Below, one piece after another: positions 1-11,500 of a DNA stretch of 64,000 nucleotides. Origin of the DNA: Listeria grandensis FSL F6-0971. GTDB taxonomy: Bacteria > Bacillota > Bacilli > Lactobacillales > Listeriaceae. Position 1 is the stretch's first letter. Every line of letters starts with the position of its first letter. The stretch lies in contig NZ_AODD01000011.1 in NCBI RefSeq assembly GCF_000525835.1, forward strand, positions 25,249 to 89,248. The letters run 5' to 3'. A model generated the notes under the pieces. That model made no database searches, was not told where the DNA came from, and saw only the letters and a program-made list of their open reading frames with translations. The position numbers and the translations under genes were made by a program.

Positions 1-266
1 TAGCTATCATTACTCAACTTGCCAATCTCTAATTCTGGTAAAGAATCTGGCATACCAAGCTTATTATCTATTACTTTCTCAAGAAGATTATTCAGAGCAA
101 CTATAGCCTCAATGATGAAATCGTCACTATACAGTTTATAGGTATCTTGCAGAACGTTTAACAGTATTTCTATTTCATCATATCTGCGAATATCCACTTC
201 TCTACTAGGCATGCACAATTCTATCCGATCCTGATTATTCACCATAAAAACCAATTTATTTATCAT
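1..266 (-). CDS. presumed immunity protein of the orphan RHS tip (3' end outside window)
   Basis: An open frame of 88 codons runs from an ATG at 264–266 off the left edge without a stop. The visible protein is acidic and probably helical, with no signal peptide and no family I recognise. Its ATG overlaps the end of the orphan toxin frame by 11 bases, and an AAAGGAAAG-type ribosome site lies in the toxin's last codons, so the two are translationally coupled. A small gene immediately behind a polymorphic toxin tip is almost always the cognate immunity protein; that role is inferred from position only. The C-terminus is cut by the window edge. Confidence 0.6.
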   Translation of the reverse strand, partial: MINKLVFMVNNQDRIELCMPSREVDIRRYDEIEILLNVLQDTYKLYSDDFIIEAIVALNNLLEKVIDNKLGMPDSLPELEIGKLSNDS

Positions 267-1690
267 TGATAATCTTTCCTTTCTTATTAATTAGCCCAGC
301 TTTCTGTAACGCTGATCTCATTTTTGGAGTTAGTTCATCTATTGACCTTACATGCCCATGAAACACACCCTTAGTTGTTTCATCAAGAACAACAATCTCA
401 CCCTTACTAACCCCTATCCTTCTTGTTGTGGTTCCCTCAGAAACAGAGACAGAGTTATCTAAAGCCTGTTGACCTTCTGTAGGAGCTTTGTTTTTCTTTC
501 CATTATCAGCCTTCCCGTGATATGGTGCATTTTCAAATTTTCCGTTTGCACCAGACTTAACTTCCTTGTTAGATCCACTTCTTATATTAGAAATCAAGTC
601 ACTCGCATCTTTTACGATGTTTTGTGTACCACTTGTAGCTACGGCTGCGCTTCCTGATGCGATTGCTACACCTGCAATGTTTGCTGGAACGCCTATCACA
701 GCGCCTGCGCCGGTTGCATCCAGGCCTAAACCAACTCCAGCGATAGCTCCACCGCCTGCCATTCCCACGCCACCAACAACAATACTGCCAATGTCACTTA
801 GGATTTTTCCGATGTGATAGAGGTTATTGTCGCCATAGGCTTGATCATTTTTATTGAGCGTGCCGACAATGCCAAATGTGCCATTGCTGGCGAGTCCATC
901 TACGAAGCCTGCGCTTAGAGCGGAGGTTCCACTACATACGGATTTCCAATTTTTCTGTGCGCGTAGTTGATTCGCAATCTTCTTCTCTGCGTACTTTTTG
1001 CTTGCTTTGTTCAGTTTGGCTTTGAGTACGACTTTTGCTTTGGCTCGTGCGATTTTGCGGACGATGGAAGCTACTTTTATTTTTGTTTTGGCTTTTGCTA
1101 GGAAGTTTAGCCCCGCTTTTTTGATGGTGGTGATTTTTTTTCTTCACACTGCGTTTGATTTTTTTGTATCTTTTTCTGTACGACTTTTTTTGGCTTTTTG
1201 ATACACTTTTTTTCGCTGTTCTGTGAATCTGTTTGATGGATTTCGTGGCTGCTTTTTTGAATTTTTTCACCGCGCGTTTGACTTTCGTTGCTACTTTTTT
1301 CACGGCGCGTTTGATTTTTTTGTAGACTTTTTTTACTGCTTTTTTGATTTTCTTGATGGCTCGCTTGACCTTTTTCACCGTTTTCTTGATGGCTTTCGTG
1401 ACTTTCTTTACGCCTTTTTTGATGCTATTGCCGAGTTTCTTCGCTGCTTTTTTGGCTTTGTTTTTGACTTTCTTCGCTTTTTTCTTGAGCCAATTCATAA
1501 AATGACCGCTCGGATCGGCATAGGAGTTCGGGTTGTTACCGCCATAAATGTAGCGGTTTTGACTCCTTGGGTCATCGAGGGCACCTCGGTACGTATCGGC
1601 TTGTAGGAAGCGACCGGTGTTGGTGTCGTAATTCCGTGCGCGTAGGTTTTGTGTGTCATTGGTGTCATGTATTTGAGCGCTGTAAACAAT
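256..1690 (-). pseudogene. orphan RHS tip: headless core end, Lys-rich linker and Ntox17-like toxin
   Basis: The frame begins abruptly after a TAA at 1691–1693, without a start codon. It encodes the last 60 or so residues of an RHS core, including GRFLQAD, RYIYGGNNPNSY and the cleavage-type motif DPSGHF (near 1500). A lysine-rich linker follows (from about 1498). Then comes a glycine/alanine-rich hydrophobic stretch (about 600–900) and a C-terminal domain containing APYHGK, ALDNSV, RRIGV, GEIVVLD, FHGHVRS and ELTPKM. That domain recalls proteins annotated as polymorphic toxin type 17; I assign it from memory with moderate certainty. The reading frame is continuous only if one A is removed from each of four A-tracts (T-runs at 1134–1141, 1159–1165, 1185–1191 and 1207–1213). 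With no promoter or start it looks like a silent tip cassette that could recombine onto the full gene at 2513–12032. An ATG lies exactly at the first tip residue (MNWLKKK), so internal translation cannot be excluded. Confidence 0.75.
1215..1684 (-). repeat. direct repeat copy of the RHS core end and linker (partner 3531–3992)
   Basis: This stretch matches 3531–3992 in the same orientation at an offset of about 2308 bases, with roughly 85% identity over the core-encoding part by eye. Homology ends sharply at a TAC codon (1682–1684, matching 3990–3992). Beyond it the orphan runs into unrelated sequence with a stop. On the toxin side the similarity fades through the lysine-rich linker. Such a pair is a natural substrate for homologous recombination that would delete the intervening toxin–immunity pair and fuse the orphan tip to the full RHS gene. 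Confidence 0.8.
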
Positions 1691-1871
1691 TTACTTTGTT
1701 CTTAGAACGGGTTGCGATGCGATAACTCAATATATCAACCTTGCCCTTTAACCCCTATCCATACTTTCTAATTGTACTGTTTTCTAACATATTTTTGTAT
1801 GTATCTGAGAGAGAAAATCTCTCTCGATCTAGCGAATCATCTTAGTTATAGTTAAACTAAACTCTTCTACC

Positions 1872-2516
1872 TCACAAATAATACTCATCAAAATAAGTAC
1901 TAATAATTTGGTCAATCTCTGTATTTTCTCCAACATGCACTGAAAAATAATCCAAAAAATATTGATATACATTTTCATTTTTATACTTGCTCAGTAAACA
2001 TAAAAATTCTTCTGCCAACTCGATATCTTGACTTAACTTTTCCTCACTGAAATAGAGTATTAAAGTAGTTATATCCGATTCGACAATCTTTTCAGACACG
2101 GCTTCTAATACAAAACATTTTTCATCAGTTGAGTAAGTCTCATTACAAATAAATTTAACAAGCTCATCTTTTGAACAATCTGATTGATAAATTCTAACAG
2201 CTGTTTTTTTTAATCTAACTACGGCATCGGGTATGTCATTATAGTAGTCTTCATAGAAATTAACGTAATTAATGTCATTATGTGTAAACTCATTTATATT
2301 ATTATACGCAACTATCTCATAGTTACTAAAGTCATTGTGAATGACAGTAAAATCTGTAGCCTCATACACCGATAGGTTGCCCATGTCATCAATAATTCTA
2401 TACGATTCAAACACACTTTCACTATCTATAAGTTGATATTCTCCCGAAAAAATTGGATAGCATTTATCTAGAGTTATATATTTATTTTTTTTATTACTAA
2501 TACATTGGACTATCAT
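1872..2516 (-). CDS. presumed immunity protein of the main RHS toxin
   Basis: This 214-residue acidic cytoplasmic protein has no signal peptide and no membrane segment. Its ATG (2514–2516) overlaps the toxin stop (2513–2515) as ATGA, giving tight translational coupling. Composition is AT-rich compared with the RHS core, as is usual for exchangeable toxin/immunity modules. The N-terminal half is rich in Tyr, Asn and Asp. The C-terminal half looks helical and ends in YFDEYYL. I do not recognise the family. The immunity role is inferred from its position directly behind the variable tip. Confidence 0.65.
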   Translation of the reverse strand: MIVQCISNKKNKYITLDKCYPIFSGEYQLIDSESVFESYRIIDDMGNLSVYEATDFTVIHNDFSNYEIVAYNNINEFTHNDINYVNFYEDYYNDIPDAVVRLKKTAVRIYQSDCSKDELVKFICNETYSTDEKCFVLEAVSEKIVESDITTLILYFSEEKLSQDIELAEEFLCLLSKYKNENVYQYFLDYFSVHVGENTEIDQIISTYFDEYYL

Positions 2517-5500
2517 TTTCTCACTCCTATCGGAATAAAGTTACTATCTAGCTCCACAATCCAAAAATCGTCGCCTACACCAGACCGTAAGTCTTTAGGT
2601 TTTGAAACTTTTATTTTTGCATCATAGGAACTCACCTCACCAGTTTTCAAATTTTTTATAATAATGTACTTTTCCTGTTCCAAAATTACTTGTATAAGAA
2701 AATTCGGATTCCATTTTAGCCCAATCAGACATTGAACTCCCATCCTTAGTAAGTTCGTTTATAAGCTTAGGATCTTTTAATTTATCACCTGAAATAATAG
2801 ATTTAGAGTTTTCAACAATATCACCTTTTAATAACGATTCCTTATACTTTTGATAAGCAAAAATATCACTAGCTTGATTACTATTTTTAACAGGTTCTTT
2901 ATTAACCGAATTTCCTATGCTCCCTTTATATACACCACTACCCCAAACACCTAGGTAACCTAAATTCAGCATACCGACAGCCCCAGCATATGCAAATTGC
3001 TTCTTCTCCCATTCTGTTAGCACTTTTCCTGTGAATGGATTGACACCTGTTTTGACCGCTAACATTTGTTTCATGTAGATGTCCATTAAGTCATTACTCA
3101 CACCACCTGAACTTGTTGCCACGGTGCCATTTTTCACGGCCGCTGTATAGGCTTTCGTTGCTGCTGCATTTTGTTGTGGTGTATTGCCTGGTTTGGATAG
3201 CCAGTAGGTACCGTCATCTAGCGGGCTCTTCTGATAATCAGAGAAGTTATATGAGCTGATTGGCTGCGTATTCTTACACACTGCTTGATACGCTTTATTC
3301 TTTCTAGCTTCTTCTGCTTTTTGTTTTGCTTTTTTCTTGGCTGCTAGTTGTTTTTTCACCGTTGCTTTGATTGCTTTTCCTGTTGCTTTGACATAACTGA
3401 AAGCTTTTCGTATTTGTTTGATACCTGCTTTCTTAATGGTTTTTACAATATGTTTCACTTTTTTGGCTACTTTTTGTACTTTTTTCAGGATTACTTTTGC
3501 CTTTTTATAAGCCTTTTTCGCCACTTTTTTTGATTTGTTTGATGGATTTCTTCGCGGCTTTTTTAAACTTGCTTACCGCGCGTTTGACTTTAGTAATGGC
3601 TTTTTTTGCAGCACGTTTGATTTTTTTTATAGACTTTTTTTTACTGCTTTTTTGATTTTCTTGATGGCTCGCTTGACCTTTTTCACCGTTTTCTTGATGG
3701 CTTTCTTGACTTTTTTCACGGCTTTTTTAATGCCATTGCCAAATTTCTTTGCCGCTTTTTTGGCTTTGTTTTTGACTTTCTTCGCTTTTTTCTTGAGCCA
3801 ATTCATGAAGTGACCGCTCGGATCGCCATAGGAATTCGGATTATTGCCGCCATAAATGTAACGGTTTTGCGTCCGCGGATCGTCTAGGGCGCCGCGATAG
3901 CTATCGGCTTGTAGGAAGCGACCGGTGTTGGTGTCGTAATTCCGTGCGCGTAGATTTTGTGTGTCGCTTGTGTCGTGCATTTGGGCGCGGTAGCCGATTT
4001 GATTTGCCATTGGTGCGGTTGCAATCGCGGTACCGTAATCGGTGTAGTCGTAATCCGTGCTTTCTTCGCCGTCGGATGTCGTTGCGATGTCTGTCAAGCC
4101 GTTTTCGTGATAGCTTTCGTCTTCGGTTCCGAGGATTTGGTCGTCTTCGCCAAAGCGGTAATCGGTGCTGGTTTCCGTCGTTTCATCGTTGTCTTCGGTG
4201 GTTTCGTCTAGTTGTGCGACTTGGGTGTATTCTTGGGTTAAGTCGTTGATGTAGCGAATCGTGGTGATGGCTTGATACCCGACGGATTTGGTTGTTTCTG
4301 TCGTGCGTTCAGTGCTTGTCGAGTTGCCGCCATCGCTTTCTTTCAGCTCGGTTTTGCCCTGAATGCCATCTTTTACTTTCGTTGTTGTCGCTTCCTCGGA
4401 TGTCGTTGTTTTCGTGCTGTTGTCTTTCGTCACAACGTCGGTGCCTTCTTCGGCGATTGGAGAACAGCCTTCAAAATCGCCAGACGCGCGTTTTTCGAGT
4501 TGTTTGGCTAGGCTCTCGGTTTTAGTCGTGGATTCTGTTTGCTTCGTTGTCGTGCCTTCTGTGGCTGTTTTGCTTGGTGTCACTTTGAGTTTGTCTTTGG
4601 CTTGTTTGTCGTAGTCTGTGATCCATTCGCTGAGTGTGCCTGTGACTTCTTTGGTTTTGTCGGTGATGGTTTCTTTGCCAATCCGGTTGCCGAATGCGTC
4701 GTAGCTGTAGGTCGTTACGTGGCCTTCGTTGTCGGCGGATTGGATCAGTTGGTTTTCACCGTTGTATGTGTATGTTTCTACTTTACCACTTCTTAGTGCT
4801 TTTTTGGTAATGTTTCCGTTTTTGTCGTGGGTGTAGGTCGTGTCCGCGTCTCCATCGGCTTGAATCATCGCGAGGACATTATCGTCATCGTAGTGGTAGG
4901 CTTCGATGGTTTTTTTGCCGTTTTTGACGCGTTTTAGTTTGGTTCGGTTTCCGTTGGCGTCGTATATATACGTGATGACTTCGGTGTTTTTGCCTGCTTG
5001 GATGGTCGTGTCTTTGATTTGGTCGTCGGCGTCGTAGGTGTGGGTTTTGACTTGTTGGCTGCCGTTTTGATTGATCGTTTCTTTGGTGATATTGCCGTTT
5101 TCATCGTAGACGTAATCGAATGTTGCGATCGCTTTGCCGGCTTTATTGATGGTTTGGACGTGTTCGGTTTCGCCAATTGCGGAGTACCGGTACGTTGTTT
5201 TGGTGCCGTTGCTGTAGTGAATCGCGAGTGGTAAACCGTTGGCGTCGTAGTCGTAGGTGGTTTTCTTGCCGTCTGCTTCGATGACATCGGTTAACTGGTT
5301 TGTGTCGTCATAGCGGTAGGTCACGCGTTTGCCGTCTGGATACACCAATGCTGTTTTCCGTCCGATGGTATCGTATTCGTATTGCAACGTTTCGCCATTC
5401 GCATCTTTGACCGCTGTTACATCACCGTATTTGTTGTACCTGAAAGTCGCTGTGCCGTCTTTGGATGTCGCGGTTTTGATTTCGTCGTTTTCGTCATACG

Positions 5501-8500
5501 TATATTTGTAGCCGCCTCCGTCGAATTGTTGCTCGACCAGATTGTTCAATTCATCGTATTTGTACGTCGTCTTGCTGCCGTCTGGTTTGGTTTCGGATTG
5601 GAGCGAACCGTCGAGGCTATAAGCGTATTTCTCCGTTTTGCCTTCTGGTGTCACTTCTTTGACCATATCGCTGCGGTCGTTGTAGCTGTATTTCGTCACG
5701 AAACCTTTGGCATCTTTGATTTCCGTCAGATTATCCACTTTGTCATACGTATACGTCGAGGTCTGACCCAAACGATTTTTCGCCGTCGTCATCCGATCCA
5801 GCGCATCATATTTAAACTGTTCCTTCTGCCCTTTCGCATCGGTGGTTTCCGTCACGTTCTCATTACCATCATACTTCATTTTCGACTCGTTGCCGCGTGC
5901 ATCTTTCACGGAATCCAGCAAACCGCGCGCGTCATAATGATACGTCGTCACCGCATTCGTCGGGTCCTTCATGCTTACCACTTGGTCGTTTTTGTTATAG
6001 CGATACTCGGTGCTCGCCTTCAAAGGATCCGTTTCCTTCGTCACATTTCCCTTTTTATCATACGCATACTGATACGCCTGATTTCCTGGGTCAATCATCG
6101 ACGTCACGTTGCCAACCTTGTCGTACTGCACTTTCGACTCGTTGCCGCGGACATCCCGCATCGCCGTCACGCGGTCTAATTTATCATACGAATAGCCGAC
6201 CGCGAGTTTATTCGGGTACGTAATCGCCTTCAAACGCTGCGTTTTATCATACGAATAACGTGTCATTCTGCCTTTTGCATCTTTTTCAGACGTCTGCTGG
6301 CCAAATTTATCGTACGTATAGCTCACGATCGCCTTCTTCGATTGATTGTCGCTTTCCTCGGTCAAATCGCCGAACTGGTTGTACGCATAACTCTGCTTAT
6401 AGCCAATTTCATCCGTTTCCGAAAGCAGTAAATCGTCTTTATCGTACGCATATCTCGTCGCCTTGCCATTCGCATCGATTTCTTTCAACACATTCCCACG
6501 CAAATCATATTCAAATTTGGACGTAATTCCCGCAGGTTCTTTTGCCGTCAAAATTTGATCCGCATCGTCGTACGTGTAAACTGTTGTGTTCCCGCGTTTA
6601 TCCGTTTCCGCCGTCAAACGACCAGCCGCATCATAGCGATTCAGCAATTTAAAGCCAGCCGCGTCGATCTCCGTCGTCAAACGTCCCAGCGGATCATAGC
6701 CAAACTGCGTCTTGTTTCCTTCCGCATCCGTCTGGCTCGTCACAAGCCCCGTCGCATCAAATTTCTGCTGGGTCACGCCGCCGTTTTCATCGACAACTTT
6801 TATCACATTCCCGTTCGCGTCGTACGTCACGCTCGATACAGCGCCCGCCGCGTCCGTCGTTTTCACCAAGTCGTCGTTGCCATTATAGCCATAGCGCGTC
6901 GTCTCGCCGAGCGGATTCGTCTCCGTCAGCATATTGCCTTCCGCGTCATACGTGTACGCATACTTCCCACCATTCGGCAGAATTTCCGACGTCACATCGC
7001 CACGTTTATTGTACGCCATGCTCTGCGTCGTGCCTTCCGGATGTTGCTGCGCGACCAATCGATCCGCCGCATCATACGCATAACCCGTCTTATTCCCACG
7101 CACATCCGTCTCACTAACGACATTCCCAAACGCATCATAGTCATACGTCTCGCTCCGGCCTTTACGATCCGCCACGCGCGTCACATCGCCAATTTTATTG
7201 TACGCATAACTTTCCTTTTGTCCCGTATTGTCTTTTTGTTCCAACAAACGATCCATTTTATCATACGCAAAAGTAGAAACCGTACCATCGGCGTTTTTCT
7301 GTTTAACCACATTATCCGCCAAATCATATTCGTATGTTGTTTTCCTGCCAATCGGGTCCACGCTCTCCGTCACATTTCCACGCACATCATACGCGTACGT
7401 CGTCTTGTTCCCAAGCGCATCCACAATCGCCGTCACGTCGCCCGTTTTCGAATACTCGTACGCCGTCTCGTTCCCATAAGGATCAATTTCCGCCGTCAGA
7501 TCGCCATTCTTATTATAGCGATACTGCGTAATATCCCCCGTCGGTGAAACCTCCGTCGCCACCAAGCCGAGCGCGTTATACGTATATTTCGTCACGTTAC
7601 CTTCCGCATCCGTCTCCCGAATCACATTCGCTTCCCCGTCATAAGCCAGCGTCACCGCATGCCCATTTCCATCCGTAATCCGCGTCACATTACCATCTGC
7701 ATCATACACATAGCGAGTTTTCGCGCCAACTTCATCGGTCTCCGTCTGCACCTGGTCCACCTTATCAAACGCATACTGCTTCACGCCACCAGCCGCATCA
7801 CGCTCCGCGACCACACTGCCGTTCGCATCATAATCATACGTCGACACACGCCCAGCCTCTTTCAGCTTCGTCGTATTGCCATTCGCATCAAATTCGTACT
7901 CCTGCACATGGCCTTCCTGATCGACAAAACGCGTAATATTCCCCATTTTGTCATACGTAAAGGCTTCCGTCGTGCCATCCGGATACGTAATCCGCGTCAC
8001 ATTCCCATCCGCATCATACGCGTACGCCGTCACATTCCCTTTCGGATCCGTTTCCGTCGTCATATAGCCCGATTTCGCGTCATACACATACGTCGTTTTC
8101 TGCCCATCCGCCGTCTCTTCCGACAACTTCTGGCCTAGCGCATCGTACGTGTAACGAATCACCGTACCATCCGCAGCCGTCGCTTTCACAACCCGGTTCA
8201 GCGTATCATACGCAAATTTTTCCTTGTTTCCAAGCGGATCCGTCTCACTAATTTTATTCCCGTTCCCGTCATACGCGTAGCTCGTCACGCCACCCATCGG
8301 ATTCGTCTCTTCCGTCAAGCGTCCCAAAGCATCATACACATACACCGTCTTATTCCCATTCGCGTCCGTTTCACTAACCTTGTTCCCGTTCGCGTCATAG
8401 CCATACGCCGTCACGTCCCCGCGCGCATTCACTTCCCGCGTCAATTCCCCACGCGCATTTCGCGTATACGTCTCCTTACCGCCATTCGCATCCGTCACCG

Positions 8501-11500
8501 CGCTGAGCATCGACAACGCATCATTCGCATAAACCGTCACATTCCCACGACCATCCGTTTCACGCACAGGATTTCCATCCGCATCATACATCGTTTTCGT
8601 CGTCACACCATTCCCGTCCGTCTCCGAAATCAGCTGTCCATCCGCATTATACGCGTATTTCTCCACAGCCCCATTCGGCAAAATAGACCGAACCACATTG
8701 CCCGCCGCATCATAGTCATACGTCGTCACCCCGCCAAGACTATCCGTTTCGCGAACCAACTGATTTTTCCCATCAAAAGTCGCCGTTTCCGTCGATCCAT
8801 CCGGATAAACCGTTTTCGTCACGTTCCCGTTCGCATCATTCACAAACGTCGTCTTATTTCCCAGCTGATCCACAGACGCAACCAACTGATTTTTCCCATC
8901 ATACACGTTCTCCGTCACCGATCCATCCGCGTATTCGATTTTCGTCGTCTGCAAGCGCTCATTAAAATAAATCACCTGCTTATTCCCGTTAAAATCCGTC
9001 GTCGTCGTTTTGCCGTCCTCGTATGCAAGCGTCGCGACATTCCCCTCGCCATCCGTCTGCTTCGTCACACGACCATCCGCATCAAACACGTTCTCAATCA
9101 ACAGTTTCCCGTCATGATCCTTATACGACGTCATGTGATGCGCATCATCATACTGATACGTCACCACTTTCCCCGTCTGATCCACAAGTTTCGTCAAATT
9201 CCCGTCCGCGTCATACGAATACGCCAACTTGCCACCATCCGGTAACGTAATCTCCTTCAAATACCCTTGCGAATCCCACGCATACGTCAGCACTTTCCCA
9301 GAGCCCGTCACCATCTTCGTCAACTCACCATCCGCATTATACGAATACACCGTCACATGACCCGCACGATCCGTCGTTTTCAAAAGCAGCCCATTCGCCG
9401 CAAAAAGCGACACACTACCGTCTTCCGAGTTCACGACCTCAAACTCCCGCGCACCATCCTTACTCAACTTTTTCGTCAAAGCAAGCGGCTCATCCTCCGC
9501 AATCACAAAAGTCCCGTTCGTCTGTTTGTCAAAAAACACACTTCCGCCATCCGCGCGCGTCAACATCACCGTTCCGTCCGAAAGGAAACCAAGCTGATCC
9601 GCCAAATTAAACGTCCAGTTCCGCCCCATCGGACTATCCTTGCCTTGCCCCATCGAGTTATACGTCCGCGTTATCGTGCGTTCGCCGTCGAAATCAAACC
9701 ACTTCGCGTCCTCCATATCATAAAGCAAGTTCCCACTATCAAAATTAATCGGCTCATATCCGAACGTACAGTGTTTCCCACGCCCTAAAGCCAGAGCATC
9801 CAGTCGCATCTTATCCGCCGAAGAATAATTCCCCGTCTGATACGCCTTCCCCGCATTCTGCTGCGGATTCCGAATAAACACCAAGTTCCCCTGAACCAAG
9901 AGCTCATCCTTCATATTATTATCCAACATAAACTGCGACCGCTTGTTCGAAATCCCGTAAAATTTCAACAAACGCGGCAACGAATCCATCCCCGTCACCC
10001 GATAAATCTGAAACGTATCATACTTCTTACTCGCCGACTCGTTCCCGTCCTTAATCTCCGCCTCCACTTGGTACAAATGATTCTCCGCGAGAGCACCCTT
10101 CAAAAGCAGCGTATTCGTCTGCCAATTACTCATCAACTCGCGATACTCCTGCGTCAAACTGTTCAATTTCGGATAATCCGGGAACAAATAATCCCGCCCA
10201 ATCGACGGATCCGTCCCGCTAAACGTCACCTTATTTTTATCCGACGTATCGACAATTTTATAATGAATCTTCGCATCCGGACGACCAACCCCGTCCATCC
10301 CAAGCGCTGTAAAATCAAGCATGCCATCATTATTCGCACTCACAAAAGGACGCAAATACAGCGTCGTATCCTTCAGTGGCATATCCGCATCAATCGGCGG
10401 ACGCTCGCGATGCTTAAACACCACATACGGCGACTCACTCGTCACACCAGATTTCGGCGCAGCAAACACATCGGCCTGCGAATACGGCAATTCAAACCCA
10501 TTCACCTTCGCCGTTTTCACGATCACGCCATTATTTTTCCCGCCATTGACCCAATCCTTCGCAACCGTCGTAATATCAAACGAAACCCGACGATTCGCAT
10601 CATCAATCCCGCCAATATACGTCTCGTTGCCATCTAGATTCGCCGGTGGGCCATACGGAAAACCAAGGCTCTGGAATTTGCCATACGTCAGGTCGTCAAT
10701 CGCCCCAACGTCCTTCGTAATCCCGTGCACCTCGAATTGACGCTTCACAATTTTGCCGCTGCCATCCTTCGCACGATCCCCCCAAAAACCTTCCGTTCCA
10801 CTTCTAAAAAGAGAAAGCTCCGCCGACTCAATTTCGCGGTTCGTCCCAATTTTTTTAATCTCACTATCCGGAACCTTCACAACACCATACGTGATAAAAT
10901 GGGCGGCACCAAGCGTTCCCGAGTTATTCCCATCGTCATATCCAATATACATGTACGGCTGAAAAGAATACGCGACATCATCCCGATACTGGCGCAAACT
11001 CGTTGCCTCAATCCCGTTCGTAATCTTCGTACTCACAAACGAAACCGCAACTTTAGCAAGGCTTCCCGTCACATTCGCCGTACTAAACGCCGCAACCTCT
11101 AGCTTATAGCCGTCCTCCGTCTTCACCGATTTCGCCGACAACGTATCGATCACAGACCCATTCTCATCTTCCAAAACAGGACTCGCAATCGCGCCAATCA
11201 ACGTTTTGCCACGATAAATCAACGTCGCCGCACGCTTCGCATCATCCTTTAGCGTCACGCCATCCGGAACCGTCAAATCAAACGCCACCGATTGCGCCGT
11301 CTCATCTCCCGTCTTCACATACTGCCCGAGCCCCATCCCAAAACTATCCGCCTGCATCGTAAAAGCATCCGTTTTAGCATCCTCACTCGCATAAAATATC
11401 CGGTTATCCCGCGTCGCGACCTGCGTCAAATCCGCGTCCCCACTCGGTCGAACCGCCACATCCGCGCCATCCAAACCAAGCGTCGGCATCACATCTTCCG

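Noticed and set aside
932..1498. A separate 188-aa very basic protein (MNWLKKKAKK to KLEIRM)
   Set aside because: Only its first part is natural linker sequence; after the A-tract shifts it is read out of frame. Removing one A from each of four tracts joins the linker to the toxin frame below it.
6555..7547. Long open frame of 330 codons on the plus strand inside the RHS gene
   Set aside because: It is the antisense shadow of repetitive YD-repeat codons; the protein is an implausible Arg/Ile/His-rich string with no ribosome site.
3900..9400. Tandem short repeats resembling a CRISPR or minisatellite
   Set aside because: The periodicity of 60–63 bases is in frame and encodes degenerate YD repeats; there are no identical direct repeats or spacers.
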